DNA of 64,000 bases, from NCBI GenBank assembly GCA_028753945.1, contig JAPNXP010000002.1, positions 9,610,001 through 9,674,000 on the forward strand, in the 5' to 3' direction. The notes under the pieces were generated by a model. The model was given only the letters and a program-made list of their open reading frames with translations, did no database searches and had not been told where the DNA came from. Positions 1 to 11,290 of this stretch are shown piece by piece (the first letter of the stretch is position 1; each line of letters begins with the position of its first letter). This DNA comes from Hexactinellida sp. DTS-2022. Its lineage: Eukaryota; Porifera; Hexactinellida. The translations under genes were made by a program, and so were the position numbers.

Positions 1-96
1 ATATTTAAATTCCATGTATGTTTAATGCTATTTTCACTGGAAAAATGAGAAATACAAGCTAGTTGGGTTGTAATAACTAATTCAATGTTTCGTTAA

Positions 97-162
97 CAGT
101 GGTGAAGAGGGCCCCTCGATTCTAACTGCCCCAGGGCCCCATGAGACCTTAATCCGCCGCTG
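97..162. mobile_element. Possible short hAT-like MITE remnant
   Basis: A 66-bp GC-rich patch begins CAGTGGTG and ends CCGCCGCTG, so its ends are imperfect inverted repeats. It contains GGGCCCC blocks like the MITE at 4848-5015. No clear target duplication is visible, so this is a weak call. Confidence 0.25.
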
Positions 163-164
163 TT

Positions 165-500
165 TATTTTCAGGGTTTATAGTGAGAATTGTTCAGAGGA
201 TTACCACTGTGTAGACACCTTGGTTGGTTGTTGTTGTTTGCTACCATCGAATTCCCTATTCAAACTCGAATCCCTTTTTCATATGTTCAGCTTCAACCCT
301 GGTCATTTCAAATGACCGATAAGAATTTATGAAAATTGCTTGCAATATATCCAGATTTATAGTGTTGTTCAGAGAATACCACTGTGTAGACACCTTGGTT
401 CGTTGTTATTGTTGTCCACCAATGAATTCCCCTTGCAAATTCATCTCTTTTTATCATTCGTTCAGCTTCAATACTGGACATTTTCAAATGAACAATGAAA
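165..500. repeat. Two-copy tandem direct repeat, ~175-bp unit
   Basis: The block around 172-325 is repeated about 175 bp downstream. Both copies carry CCACTGTGTAGACACCTTGG, a TTGTTGTTGTT-like run, GAATTCCC and GTTCAGCTTCAA. Each copy differs by scattered substitutions and small indels, so the duplication is old. No coding function is evident. Confidence 0.6.
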
Positions 501-1588
501 CCAATTTAGAACGAATATATGCAATCCGATTTTCCTGTATTAATAATATATATATTTCTATCTACGGTACACACTGGACGCAAGAGGAATGCGAGATCCT
601 CCTAAAGCTTTGTAGGGAATGGAAACCTCGAACTGAAATTTGTCGGTAGGTGGGCCGTCGTTGGCCTAATTTCCGCATGAAACTTAACTAAAAAACTATA
701 CCACCGAATGCTCCCAAATTGGAATACTTAATCATTTTAACTAGACTTAAAAATGCAACCATTATAGGATATGTGAGATTTGTACCATTACCATGGTATC
801 ATGACAACTGATAAGAGGTGTAAGACACCCCAAATCTTGATATTTTGACACCTCAACAGATCTATGGATTTGATATAACAGTGCCTTATGGCAGGGAATA
901 GACCAATTATTGAGGTCTGTATTATTGTGTTTTCCAGCTTGCTTAAAGTTATTTGATTTACATAGTGTTCTAAATTTCAAATTTCCAGCTTATCTAAAGC
1001 CTACAAGTATATAAAAATTGCCTTCAAACTTTGCAGTAATTTAGTTCCATTTGCGGTTTTGTTGGAATTTGAAATAAGGTATTCTACTTAGAGTCAATTT
1101 TATTATGGCAATTTTTTGTGTGTACTAATTTAGATTAGTAATTTAAGTATTCTGAAACTGTATTTTTTAATCATAGTAGTGTAGCTTAAATATTTTTCCA
1201 AGAAAATATTCTTTTTAATATCACCCGTAAAATTAAAAAATTGTAACAAATCTAGATATCAGAAGTGTGCGGAAACACCATTATGCAAAGAAATGCATAT
1301 TGAATATACTTTCTGAAAATCAATTAATGTATGTAGAGTTAGTATACAAAGTCACAACCTCCGTTTCGCTCCGGATATAAAAATATATACTATATTCCAA
1401 TGTGATCAATTGGTTACTATTCAAGATTCCAAGTTTCCTTTTGGTAACTGTGCAATTCAATATTCATTGTAACCACCAAGTTATTTGATACTTCTGTTTC
1501 ATATGTGATATATATATATATTGTTTAAGATAGTAGTGACCATAATTCACGTCAATTTTCATTCATTTCCTTTGTGTATTTATCTCAA
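501..1588. other. No gene recognised; weak Myb/SANT-like scrap near 560-680
   Basis: The plus strand near 565-650 reads THWTQEEC, then LCREW and TEICR, followed by a TAG stop and then GRRWPNF in the same frame. The spacing of tryptophans resembles a Myb/SANT-type helix-turn-helix of the kind found in transposon proteins, but the piece is too short to be sure. The rest is AT-rich with short AT-microsatellites near 1510. Confidence 0.25.
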
Positions 1589-3685
1589 ATGGCAGCTAGA
1601 GATCGGAATATCCCCAAGACCCGACTTGATTTGGCAAAGATTTTGAAGTCACATGAATTCAATATTCAAGCAGCAATGACTGAAATTGAAGAGTCTGTTG
1701 GCACTAATAATGGTGTCTTGCAATCATTGCTATGGAGGGTTCGTAATAATGTGAGGAAAGGAAGGAAGTCAGTTGACGAATTGGATGGAGAATGGTGGAA
1801 TTCTCAAATCGATTTTAATTATGACTTAAAAAAGAGTCGTCTATCAACTCCAGCTGACTGTACTACGTCCTCTGTGCCTGATGAAAGTAGACCTATCCAT
1901 AGAAAGAGTCTCGATAGTGTTTCTTTGAAACATCTGAGATCACGCCTCTCTAAATTACTGGAGTGCATTAAATAAATTGCAGACATTGAAGACATGTCAT
2001 AAATTTCAATCGCAGCTATTGCTCTACAATTGCTATCCAATCAAGACGATAACCGTCAGTCAGCTCAGATTTCCAAAAATATTGCCTATGCTGGAGATTT
2101 TAGTGATGCGATAACGAAAGAAGTTCCGATTGATAAGTCGTTGTTTCTTCTTGATTATTTGGAAATTGGTAAAAGGAAATATACGAGCTTAAGTCAGCTT
2201 TTAATTCCAAGTGGTATTGAATTTCCTGCTTATCAGAGAATAGTAGAAGAAAGGAATGTTATCGTCCTACGACCATTTATTCAACATTATCCAGATCCAC
2301 AGGCACCAATAGGTATTTTTATCCCTTATATTCATTTAGTCAGACACAGGTTAGAAAGAATACTCTCAACTGTACAGCCTGTACTAACTGAAGAATATCG
2401 TCTTACGTTTCAATTTGCAGATGGCCTTGATGGTTCTGGCAGTCATGTTATCTACAATCAATCCATGACAAATAGAGAAACTAAGTATTATATTCTTTTT
2501 TGCTTTAAACCACTATCAGTGACAAATGTTGAGAACAATGTAATTTGGCAAACAACTTCTCCAAATTCTCCATTTTCACAAAGACCTGTGTTTCTTTGTG
2601 CTACCAAAGAGTCTGAACAAAACATTCTTAAGTTAATGTGTGATCTTATCAACCCTGATACAGATCTCATGAAAAAAGAAGGAAATGCATTACTTGGAGG
2701 ACTTGTACATATTAATATCGTTCGTTCTCTGATTGATGGAAATGGCAGTGATTCTCTCTGGCGCCGGAGGGGCAAGATGCCAAATGTGTACAGCAACTCA
2801 CAATGATCTCACAGACCGCGACTTAATATTAGAGGGATTTCCCATAAACAGGCACATATCAGATGCGATCGAATTGTTTGGAGAGCTCGAAGATATTGAA
2901 CATTTCTATCACATTCATCTAATCAACGTTATAATCTAAGTCATATACCGATTTCCACCATTGATATCAATCCTGCATCGCCCCTTCTTTCCCATACTTG
3001 TTTGTTTCGATGGTTTAATCTCCTGGTTTATCATTTAAATATCGGGAAGAAAAAGTGGGGCCCAACCAGTCTACAAATAAAAACATCCATGCAATTCGTT
3101 CGGAATCTTATCGAAGAGAAAACAGGGCTTAGAATTGATCAGCCCGATTCCGGGGGGAAACAAGTTCTACAAGAAACGTTGCTAGACAGAATCCAACTAT
3201 ATTAAATGCGTTTTATGACTTGTTGATGACACAGCGATTCACTTTTACAGATACACACAAATATATCGGCTATCTTACGAATAATTAATTCTAGCCAGAA
3301 AGTAAAAACGGATCTTCTTGGTAATATATGTAAAGATACATATATCATGATTCTGGACAATTCTCCATGGGCAAGTATCACACAGACTCTTCACAAGGTC
3401 TTAGCTCATTCTGAAGAACTCATTAGAGAGTCCAATTCAAGTTTTGGGTTGAAAAATATTTCTGAAGAAGGATCTGAATCGTGTAATAAACTAATTCGTA
3501 GGTATCGCGAGAATTAGTCAAGAAAGATCAGCTTTGAAGCAAATATATCTGACATTTTTGTTAGATTACTATCTGAAAGCGACCCTATATTAATCAGATT
3601 CCGTTCAAAGGTAGTGTGTGAAAAATGTAATACTATCGGACATACAAGTAGAGCAAAGTGCTGCAGGAAGAAGATTCAAAATTAA
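1589..3685 (+). pseudogene. Transib/RAG1-like transposase, decayed
   Basis: A broken coding region reads through most of 1589-3685 on the plus strand. The first ATG is at 1589. Around 2420 it has ADGLDGSGSH, matching the DG-containing block that holds the first catalytic aspartate in Transib and RAG1. A C-x2-C finger (ARCQMCTATH) lies near 2778. DINPASPLL and GLRIDQPDS follow. Near 3395-3490 it has HKVLAHSEELI and SEEGSESCNK, matching the RAG1/Transib C-terminal block that holds the catalytic glutamate. A small C-x2-C/H/C knuckle ends it. Damage: in-frame TAA at 1973 and 2000, frameshifts near 2740, 2925 and 3155 (a G run), and TAG near 3517. No RAG2-like partner and no CACWRTG-type termini were found nearby. 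The LLSESDP tail favours Transib over vertebrate-type RAG1. Non-functional. Confidence 0.7.
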
Positions 3686-3689
3686 AAAT

Positions 3690-4723
3690 ATTGAAATTAT
3701 TGTAAATAGTGTATTAAATAATTATTAAACCTATTTTGAATGAATTAAGGCAATAAGTTAATTAATTTTCTAAGCAATTCCGAGGTACAGTCGACATATA
3801 ATTGCAAAATATTAATTTAAGGGGTGAAATTAATTAATACCAGAAATTAAAAAAAAAACACACGGTTGCATGACGTCATAACTAATACATCTGGAGCCAT
3901 AAAGAAATTTTTTATATGTCAAAATATGCATAGGCACCGATAACCCATATGTAATTAATTCATAGTACAACGCTAACTCTAAAGATATAGCGGATTTCAG
4001 AATTTCAAAAAAATAAGTAACTTCATCATGACGTCATAACAGACAAAGTATGAGGTGTAAATAAATTTTGATATGACCATCATTTTCGAAACATCGAATA
4101 ACGCATATGCAATTAATACATTATAATAGGCTAAAGTGCACACAGATATCTATTCCCTACCAACTGCGATTTTAAGCCACTGTGGATATATTCATTATTT
4201 TGTACCTTACATAGGTTGTGTTTGTTGGTTAGTACTAATTAGTGCCCTAAAACTTTCAAGTACTCATAATAAATATTTTTCAAGATAGAAGTCTGAGAGT
4301 GCCTAGAAACCATGTTCTTGGAAAAATGATGTTGAAAATCTAGCATAATCTTCCAGGATATTCAATAAATAATGCAATTTGGCATTGAATTCTGTTAGTG
4401 TTGCATTGCGTGGACTGCCTTTAACCCATAAACATATAATTAGCTTCAATTAATCGAATTAAATGCAAGTCTCTGTCATATTAAGCAATTATTTCTCAGT
4501 TGAGCAACAATCCCGATTGCACAACACGGATTCTTAGGCACAACCCACCTTATTCCAGCTTTAAACAATTATTTCTCCTTAATAATTAATTAATGCCTCT
4601 TAAAAGTAATTAATCGCTACGTGAGTCAACGGGGTGGTAATAATAGACCTATTAGAAGTTATGTATCGAATTAGAACATTCTAGAACAAGTATGAATCAG
4701 TTTACGAATGCATATAAACTATG
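3690..4723. other. No gene recognised; AT-rich flank
   Basis: AT-rich sequence with no coding stretch or clear inverted termini. TTAATTAATT-type runs are common. GACGTCATAAC occurs twice (about 3872 and 4028), suggesting an old local duplication, with nothing else to identify. Confidence 0.4.
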
Positions 4724-4847
4724 TCTTATAGCAGTGGTTCCCAACCTTTTCCAACAAATGTCACGATATTACCCCCTAACATATATTTTTGCTATAATTC
4801 CTCCCCAGCACTACAATGTACTATTTTGGTATTGAAATACTGTTACT

Positions 4848-5015
4848 CAAGGCCGCATTAAGGGTCGTCTGGGCCCTGGTACTGTCCAAATTTCAGGGCC
4901 CCTATTTGTCTTATACTATCTGGAGGCACGCTACGCGGGCCCCTAATGGGCCCCTCAGGCCCTGGGCCCTGGTGCAGCAGCACCCATAGTCCCCCCCCCC
5001 CTTAATGCGGCCTTG
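4848..5015. mobile_element. Nested 168-bp hAT-like MITE
   Basis: Perfect 16-bp inverted ends CAAGGCCGCATTAAGG / CCTTAATGCGGCCTTG surround a GC-rich core with many GGGCCC blocks. Flanking 8-mers CTGTTACT and CGGTTACT match at 6 of 8 positions and look like a worn target duplication. It lies inside the MITE 4732-5607. Confidence 0.75.
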
Positions 5016-5147
5016 CGGTTACTGAAAAACTAAGTGAAAATATAAATAGTACTGTTAATGAGAACAGTCAATATTATCAATACTAGGTATTTTTAATTAC
5101 TCAGTGATTAAATCATTCAGTGAGACAAAGTGATCCAGAAAATTTCA

Positions 5148-5525
5148 TAATACGAGCCCTTCGATCTCGGTCACTTTCGACAGATCTGTGCTATACAATA
5201 CAAGTTAACGGCCGCTACGCGGCCTTACTCCTCGCTAAACAATTGATTACCTTATTGGTAATATTTGTCATAGTTATATACTTATAATACCGGTTGAATG
5301 CCAACTTCTAGGTTTATTATGAATTTTCACTAATTTGTTTACCTATTTGTGTAAATAACAACAACAAAACTCGTATTATAAATTTATAAACGCGAAATTC
5401 GTGTTCAGGATACTTGGAAGTTAGTTTCAATCAAAATTATAAATGCGGTTTCTTTTCCCCCATCATTTTATTACAATCCGGATTAACGCACAAACAAACA
5501 CAACAATCGAGATTTAACAATATAG
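5148..5525 (-). mobile_element. Helentron-like non-autonomous element, short copy
   Basis: Read on the minus strand it starts CTATATTGTTAAATCTCG, passes a degenerate CA/TTTG-rich microsatellite, one or two ~145-bp units containing AACACGAATTTCGCG-like words, and ends with stem-loops (GGCCGC..GCGGCC) and AAGGGCTCGTATTA. The same order is seen in the copies at 16334-17254 and 21283-22476. Both ends abut T, consistent with T^T insertion of Helentrons. No Rep/helicase gene is present. Confidence 0.55.
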
Positions 5526-5815
5526 ATATCTAAGTAGGTGGAATTCCTCCCCGAGGATGGCCAAATTCCTCCCCAGGGAGGAATTCCTCCCAGGTTGGGA
5601 ACCACTGTCTTATAGGATAGACGCTCTTATTCTTATATAGAAAGAATTTATACTTAGCCACAAAAATTTGTCCTAAAGTATATTACTGACTTCTAAGTTA
5701 TGCTCATCCCAGCCCTCAGTGATACTTCACTAATGGAAATAAATGCTCATTTGGATAATCCTTTCATTAATCAAAAATACTTGTCCTTGGACACCGTTAA
5801 AATGCATATTTCTCT

Positions 5816-6325
5816 AATATAAACCCACACTTCAACAAGCACAACCGGCCACGGGGAGTGTGAGTCTGTCCACTTAGTATATTGTTTGACGGGGTCAACT
5901 TTTGTTTTACATCAAATTATGTTTATTTCACTAATATTGACCACTCTTCAACATGCACAACCGGCCTGGGGGAGGGGGAGACTGTCCACTTAGTATATTG
6001 TTTAACGGGATTAACTTTGTTTTGCCTCAAATTTTGTATTTTTCACTAATATAGACACACACTTGAACAGGCACAACCGGCCAGGGGGAGGGGCAGACTG
6101 TGCACTTAGTATATTGTTTAAAGGTTTCCACTTTGTTTTGACTCAAAATTGTATTTTTCACATAGACCCCACACTTCAACAGGCACACCCTACCAGGGGG
6201 AGGGGAGCCTGTCCACTTAGTATAGTATTTGAAGGGATCCACTTTGTTTTACTCAAAAATGTTTATTTCACTAATTTTGACACACTCTTCAACAAGCACA
6301 ACCGGCCACACGGTGGTGTTTCTGT
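5816..6325 (+). repeat. Diverged satellite array, ~113-bp unit, about 5 copies
   Basis: Five head-to-tail units begin with CACTTCAAC near 5828, 5948, 6058, 6172 and 6287. Each contains an ACCGGCC(A/T)GGGGGAG-like core followed by CTGTCCACTTAGTATATTGT. The unit order and several words match the large arrays at 30-33.7 kb and 40.8-51.1 kb (there CATCAACAGG, ACCGTCCAGGCGGAGGAGC, TTCACTTAGTGTATTG). This is therefore an older or separately evolving array of the same satellite family. Short reading frames inside it are by-products of the repeat. Confidence 0.8.
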
Positions 6326-6711
6326 GTCAAATAACTTGAAAAAATTTACGGCCATAGATTTTATGAATTTTTTGTAGTATGTACCCTTGTGGAACAGGAA
6401 CCAACAATATTTAGTCTATAGAAGTGCACGATTCAAAAATATCGCTTGTCAATCTCTCTGGAACGAGTTCAAAATTATTTGTCCGTACCATCAGCCAATC
6501 TCTCAATAATTTCTAATTTGTGCTTACTAGTTTATAGCATATGCTATTTTATGTTTGCAAACACTTAAGTTTACTCTCAAACCTCGCAGTTCCCAACCTC
6601 TAATAAACGGGGAACTTCCTCAACCTTGCACCCTTATTGTTTTAAATCCAAGCTTGATATGTTTTCATTTAACCTATTATGGAGTTTAATGACAAAATTA
6701 TAAAACAATAC
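6326..6711. other. No feature recognised
   Basis: AT-rich sequence between the diverged satellite and the MITE at 6713. No coding stretch, TSD or inverted terminus seen. Confidence 0.4.
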
Positions 6712-6712
6712 A

Positions 6713-6976
6713 TACCGTATTTACTCGAATAGTAGCCTAGGCGATTATTGTTTTTTACTCCATTTTTCGACCAATAATTTTGAGCAATTTTCTAGAATAT
6801 CACATTTTATTACAATTCAATTATGATAATCTGTTGATAATCGTATTGTGAGTTATATTAGATATAAATGTTCACTCCGGGTAGCAGTAATAAATTTTTA
6901 TTTACTACTTTAGGGGGGCGATTATTGGAGGTAGGCGATTATTCGTATAGAGGCCTCTATTCGAATAAATACGGTA
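6713..6976. mobile_element. TIR MITE, ~264 bp, TA-flanked
   Basis: The ends TACCGTATTTACTCGAATAG and its near-complement TATTCGAATAAATACGGTA face each other. Subterminal GGCGATTATT words are repeated in opposite orientation on both sides. The terminal TA may be a 2-bp target duplication, as in Tc1/mariner-type elements; the superfamily is not certain. No coding capacity. Confidence 0.65.
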
Positions 6977-7535
6977 TCTTAAACTATCCAAAACCAGTTA
7001 TTAATTTCAGTTTTGATTTTTGAATAAATCTTGCAAATAGGGATTATACAATTTGGTAAACTAGGCATTGTATTTCTGAGATCTGGGCAAATTGGAAGTT
7101 GCTGGCACCCTCCGGACCTCAGTCCCAGGATAAGGGAGGTTTGAGTGTACTTGTGAATTCGACTTTTCTCTATTTAATTGTATTTTTTTTCCAATGGGTT
7201 GAATCAAACAAAATACAGTGTTGTAATTCGTTTCACTTTACTGAATTTAATTTAGTATTGATGATATTTACAAAATAACTACTTTATATTAAATACATGG
7301 TAATTTTTGCATAACTAAAGCTTATTTAATTTCAATTAATTAACCAAAGCTGGCGCAGAATGTGAATACTGAAACTAAATGTTAATTCAATTTCAATTGA
7401 GAATAATAATGAAGTGAATTTGATATCTTAATGTGTCTATCTTCTGAGCAACTATCCCGAAGGCACAATCCACCTTCTAAGGCACAACACACCTTACATC
7501 AGCTTTTAAACCGATATCATCTTCTGAGCAACTAT

Positions 7536-7692
7536 ACCGATCGTAACAAAATCTTATAATTTACAAGATGCACAATTTCGTTAGTTACTCAATTATCAAC
7601 TTAATTACCCAACTGTTACAAATCTTTCAATTTATAAGATGTTACAATTTCGTTTATTACTCAATTATCATTTAATTACTTACAACGCGTAT
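7536..7692. repeat. Dispersed ~70-bp repeat (TTACTCAATTATCA family)
   Basis: Two imperfect units carry GTTACAA..TTTATAAGATG and TTACTCAATTATCA..TTAATTAC. The same words recur at 13391-13444, 20842-21000 and 23705-23825. The TTAA elements at 7697 and 13449 lie directly beside copies. It is a degenerate tandem family of unknown origin. Confidence 0.5.
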
Positions 7693-7982
7693 TTAAGGAT
7701 GCTCAGGCCGAAAATATAGTGAAATTAATATAAAATATAAAAATTGAGTTAGTAACGAAATATTAAGCAGAAATATCATGAAATTCATTCTGAAGTGAAT
7801 ATCAGAGAAAATAACATCCCAAAAAGTTATACACATCATTTTAGTGACGTCTTATCTGATGAATTTAGCTTATTTTTGACTAAAACTATAGATTTTTAAA
7901 TTGTGCTTTATAAATAATTTTTTTAGTTATATTTATGTAGCATTGAAATAAACCAATCATATTTTTATAATTTTATTATGTA

Positions 7983-8050
7983 CGATCAGTGTAGTGGTAA
8001 GGTATTGGGAATCGAAGCTGGTTACTACGGGTTCGAATCTCGGACTTCAC
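7983..8050 (+). other. tRNA-like Pol III promoter pair (A/B-box), not a real tRNA
   Basis: GTGTAGTGGTAAGG resembles an A-box and GGTTCGAATCT, 39 bp later, is a near-perfect B-box. A T-arm with loop TTCGAAT can be drawn. The acceptor strands do not pair and no sound anticodon arm forms, so this is more likely the head of a SINE or a tRNA pseudogene. It lies ~300 bp upstream of the transposase ATG inside the transposon. Confidence 0.35.
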
Positions 8051-8349
8051 CTTTGTTTTTGTCAAAAATTCTTTTTCAATCAGCTGATTTCTTATTGCAT
8101 TACAAACTTTACTAATTTTAAATATGTAATTACGTTATGGATGCTGATAACCAGATTTCCAGGCACATTTAGGTTGTGTTTTTAGCAAAATACTATAACC
8201 CGTTTTTATTCATACGAATAGTTTTTTCAAAACTATTAGTATAAATAAATTCATATGGAATTTACATTTCAACTTCTTACTTTGTTTACTGTAAAACTTA
8301 TTTGTTTTTGTAATTCCTTGTTTTCTTTTAGATTGACTTAGATTGTTTT

Positions 8350-10799
8350 ATGGCATCTTCCGACACCTCTTTATCTTCTCGATCAGAGGGTCTAAATATA
8401 ATGTGGGAGCACGGAGACGGCTACACCGACTACGATCCCCATTCTGATCACTCCCCAATTGAAAGCCCTATTAGTTCGCCACCTATTTCGCCTGTTTGTT
8501 CCCAACCAACCACTCCGGGAGTCACATCTCCGATGACAAGAATGGATATTTCATCCCAGTCCCCCATCTTTTTTCCAGAGTCCTCCTCTGATCCAAAAAT
8601 AGGACGTCCTAAGAAGGTCAGGAAATTCCGCGGAAACCAACACTCCTCCCAAATATCCTCCCTGGAAACCTCCGTGGAACTATCTCCAGCACCGCACAAA
8701 CGAAAACGACCTGCTTTGAAGATAACAAAACGTGGATATTGTTGCTTCTTTTCCAACCCTCCTAAAAGCAAAAGAGGATTTGTGACCTTCAGGTCCACCG
8801 AAGAGTCTGTCACATCCAAACGCGCTGCTATCCCTACAGGAATGCGGCTTCTCGATATAGGAATCCTCTCTGAAGCCATGATGAGATTGAAATGCAGCGA
8901 ATGCTCTTCCCCACTGATCCTGTACGAGACTGATAATAGCCATGGATGGCAAACTACATTCTCCATCAAGTGCAGCAGATGTCATCAGTTACTTGTACAA
9001 TTCCCTTCTTCTAAACCGATGGATTTGCCTCCTAAAACTTCGTGTATCAACTTGCACACTTCGGAACGATCCATGAATCAAGTCACAATGCGCTCAGTTT
9101 TGGCAGTCCATTGTTCAGGCTTTTCATGGAGGGACCTGCACAAATTTGCAACGGTCTTTGATATGCCAGCACCTGTTGGTCAAATGCCTGGACGCTATCT
9201 CAATAAGATCGAGACCACTGTTGGAAAAGCTTGTGATATCAGCATGGATGCAGCAGCAAAGGAACTGCACAATAATATCAATGCGGTACATTCACCTGTT
9301 CCCAAATGCGTCAATATTGCTGTAAGTTTCGATAGTTCTTGGAAGACGCGCGGTTTTTATTCGAACATTGGATTTGGTTCTGCGATTTCGGCAACTACCA
9401 AGAAGGTTCTGGATTACGCTCTCCTAAATCGCATTTGCGAAAAGTGCAATAAATGGAACGATAAACGTATCCAAGCTAACCCAGAGGCGTACCAACTGTG
9501 GTACGAGAGCCACAAATCTAACTGCCTGAAGAACTACACCGGATCAAGCCAATCTATGGAACCCGCTGCTGCCAAAATCATTTGGGAAAGATCTGTAGCT
9601 AAACATCTACTGTGTTACTCTACATTCATTGGCGATGGTGACTCGAAATCGTACCAACAGGTTGTTAGCATGAATCCGTACCCACTTGTTCCTATTCACA
9701 AAGAGGAGTGCCTTGCGCACGTGTCGAAAAGGATAAAAAAACTCTTTGCCGAATAAAGAAAAGTACGAAGGCTCATTGTTACATCCAACATAAACTACCG
9801 GAGCCAAAAGCCGAATATGTTTCTTCAAACTTTTCTACTGTGATTTTACAAAACCGAGGTAAATCAGCAGCGCATATGGCTAGAGGACTTGAGATCCTAT
9901 TCTCTCACTTGAGTGGTGAGCACGATTCTTGTCCGATCGACTCTTGGTGTAGATGGAGGAAGACTGCAACCACCTCACAACCAACTCCTGTATCGAAAAC
10001 TAACTACACCTCCCAGGATATTGCTAAAGTGAGGGAAGTTTTCAATACATTTGCCTCTGAAGAATTCTGTAGACATCTCACAATGGGTATGACCCAAAAT
10101 GCAAACGAGTCGTTGCATAATACAATCTGGAATTTTTGTCCAAAAGCGAAGTACATATCTCCACAAAGCGTTCGAATCAGTACTGGCATCGCCATCTTAT
10201 GCTTCAACGATAGCGAACTCAGTTTATTCGGTATCCTCTCAGATCTCAAACTTGATCCCTCTTATACATCCTTTAGGTTTCTCTGTAAACGAGAGAAAAC
10301 GAGGAAATTGCATCTTGCTGCTACCACCAAGAAGAATATTGACAGGAGAACTCGAAGACAACGAACAATGAGGGAACGCCGGGAGAGAGACCTGCTCAGA
10401 AAGGAAGGAGGACGCAGTTACAAGTCCAGTTCATTCGGAGCTGAAGTGGTGCCGATAACATCAAAGAAAACACCAACTAGGCCCAGAGGAAGAGGAAGGG
10501 GTTCGCGAGGTAGCTGCAGAGGAAAAGGAGTCAAACGCCGACTTATACCCAGTGATTCCCCCAATTCTTCAAGCGAAACCGACTTGTCCTCTTGTAGTGG
10601 AAGTTCTGATGGGGTCTGTGATATATGTGACGCAAGACAACCTCCCCCCCAAACACACCGCACGATCTATGGAAAGGCAACAGTCCAGTGGATTAGATGC
10701 GACAATTGTGATCGATGGTTCCATCAATGTTGCACTGAATTAGATGAAGATGTCGACGTGAGTTTGATAGATTTTAAGTGCTTTCATTGTACTTCCTAA
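8350..10799 (+). CDS. DDE transposase with C-terminal PHD finger (frameshifted)
   Basis: The product would cut and paste the surrounding TTAA element. The ATG at 8350 opens a Ser/Pro-rich basic tail. A zinc ribbon (CSEC..CSRC, residues ~180-220) follows. Then come the catalytic-core blocks: SFDSSWKTRGF (first Asp, ~330), FIGDGDSKSY (second Asp, ~425), CLAHVSKR (C-x2-H) and NANESLHN with the likely Glu (~585). An Arg/Lys-rich stretch precedes a complete PHD finger (CDIC..CDNCDRWFHQCC..CFHC) that could read chromatin. Pfam-style searches call such cores Mutator-like, yet the element duplicates TTAA. The frame changes near 9730-9740 at an A-run: the upstream frame stops at 9756, while the downstream frame is open through to 10799. 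That is a single indel, either a real mutation or a sequencing error. Otherwise the ~815-residue protein looks intact. Confidence 0.75.
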
Positions 10800-11290
10800 T
10801 TTATGCACATTGGTCTACCCCAATAAGCATTTTTTTTTTTTTTAAAATGCTTGGTAGATCAATTGATAATCGCTATGACGGAATTTATTCCTGAACTTTA
10901 ATTATCTCACCTCTTGATTGATAATTTAGAAATAAATCATTCAAAAGATAGGTGGTGTATTAAGCGAAATGTAGCTTAACTGAGGAATCCATACCGGGAT
11001 GAAACACACAATATTTACTCGATTCGTACAAATAAATCGAAAAAACTTTAACCTTTACTAGCTCAAAACTAGATTTTTTGTCCTTGCATGAATTTTTTTA
11101 CATAGTAGTTCTCGAGTAATCATTCTACAAATTTCAGATATATCAATACATGGTATAAGTAATATTTTCCAAGCTCATTGAAGCAAACGAACAATTGGTG
11201 TGTGTACTGTTTCCGAAATACTACAAAAAAATCACAATATTTCGATTTATTTGAGAGATTTTAGCATTTTGGCCAAGATCCAAGGTTTAA

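Larger units (their letters stand above)
4732..5607. mobile_element. hAT-type MITE with two internal insertions
   Basis: Termini are CAGTGGTTCCCAACC and its complement GGTTGGGAACCACTG. An exact 8-bp target duplication TCTTATAG flanks it (4724-4731 and 5608-5615), the rule for hAT transposons. It has no coding capacity. Inside lie a 168-bp MITE (4848-5015) and a Helentron-like fragment (5148-5525), so the element's own DNA is only ~330 bp. The terminus is nearly the same as that of the hAT at 37136-40261, so the two probably belong to one family. Confidence 0.85.

Noticed and set aside
1973-2002. Reassigned stop codons (TAA read as an amino acid)
   Set aside because: The same gene also has frameshifts and a TAG, and other pseudogenes here carry TAA, TAG and TGA; ordinary decay explains it.
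1589-7690. A RAG2-like partner near the RAG1/Transib-like relic
   Set aside because: No kelch-like or PHD-type sequence was seen nearby; the PHD finger at 10.6 kb belongs to another transposon.
7979-8050. Functional tRNA gene
   Set aside because: Acceptor strands do not pair and no proper anticodon arm forms; kept only as a tRNA-like segment.
8448-8985. Long minus-strand frames opposite the transposase
   Set aside because: Shadows of the plus-strand gene, with no recognisable motif.
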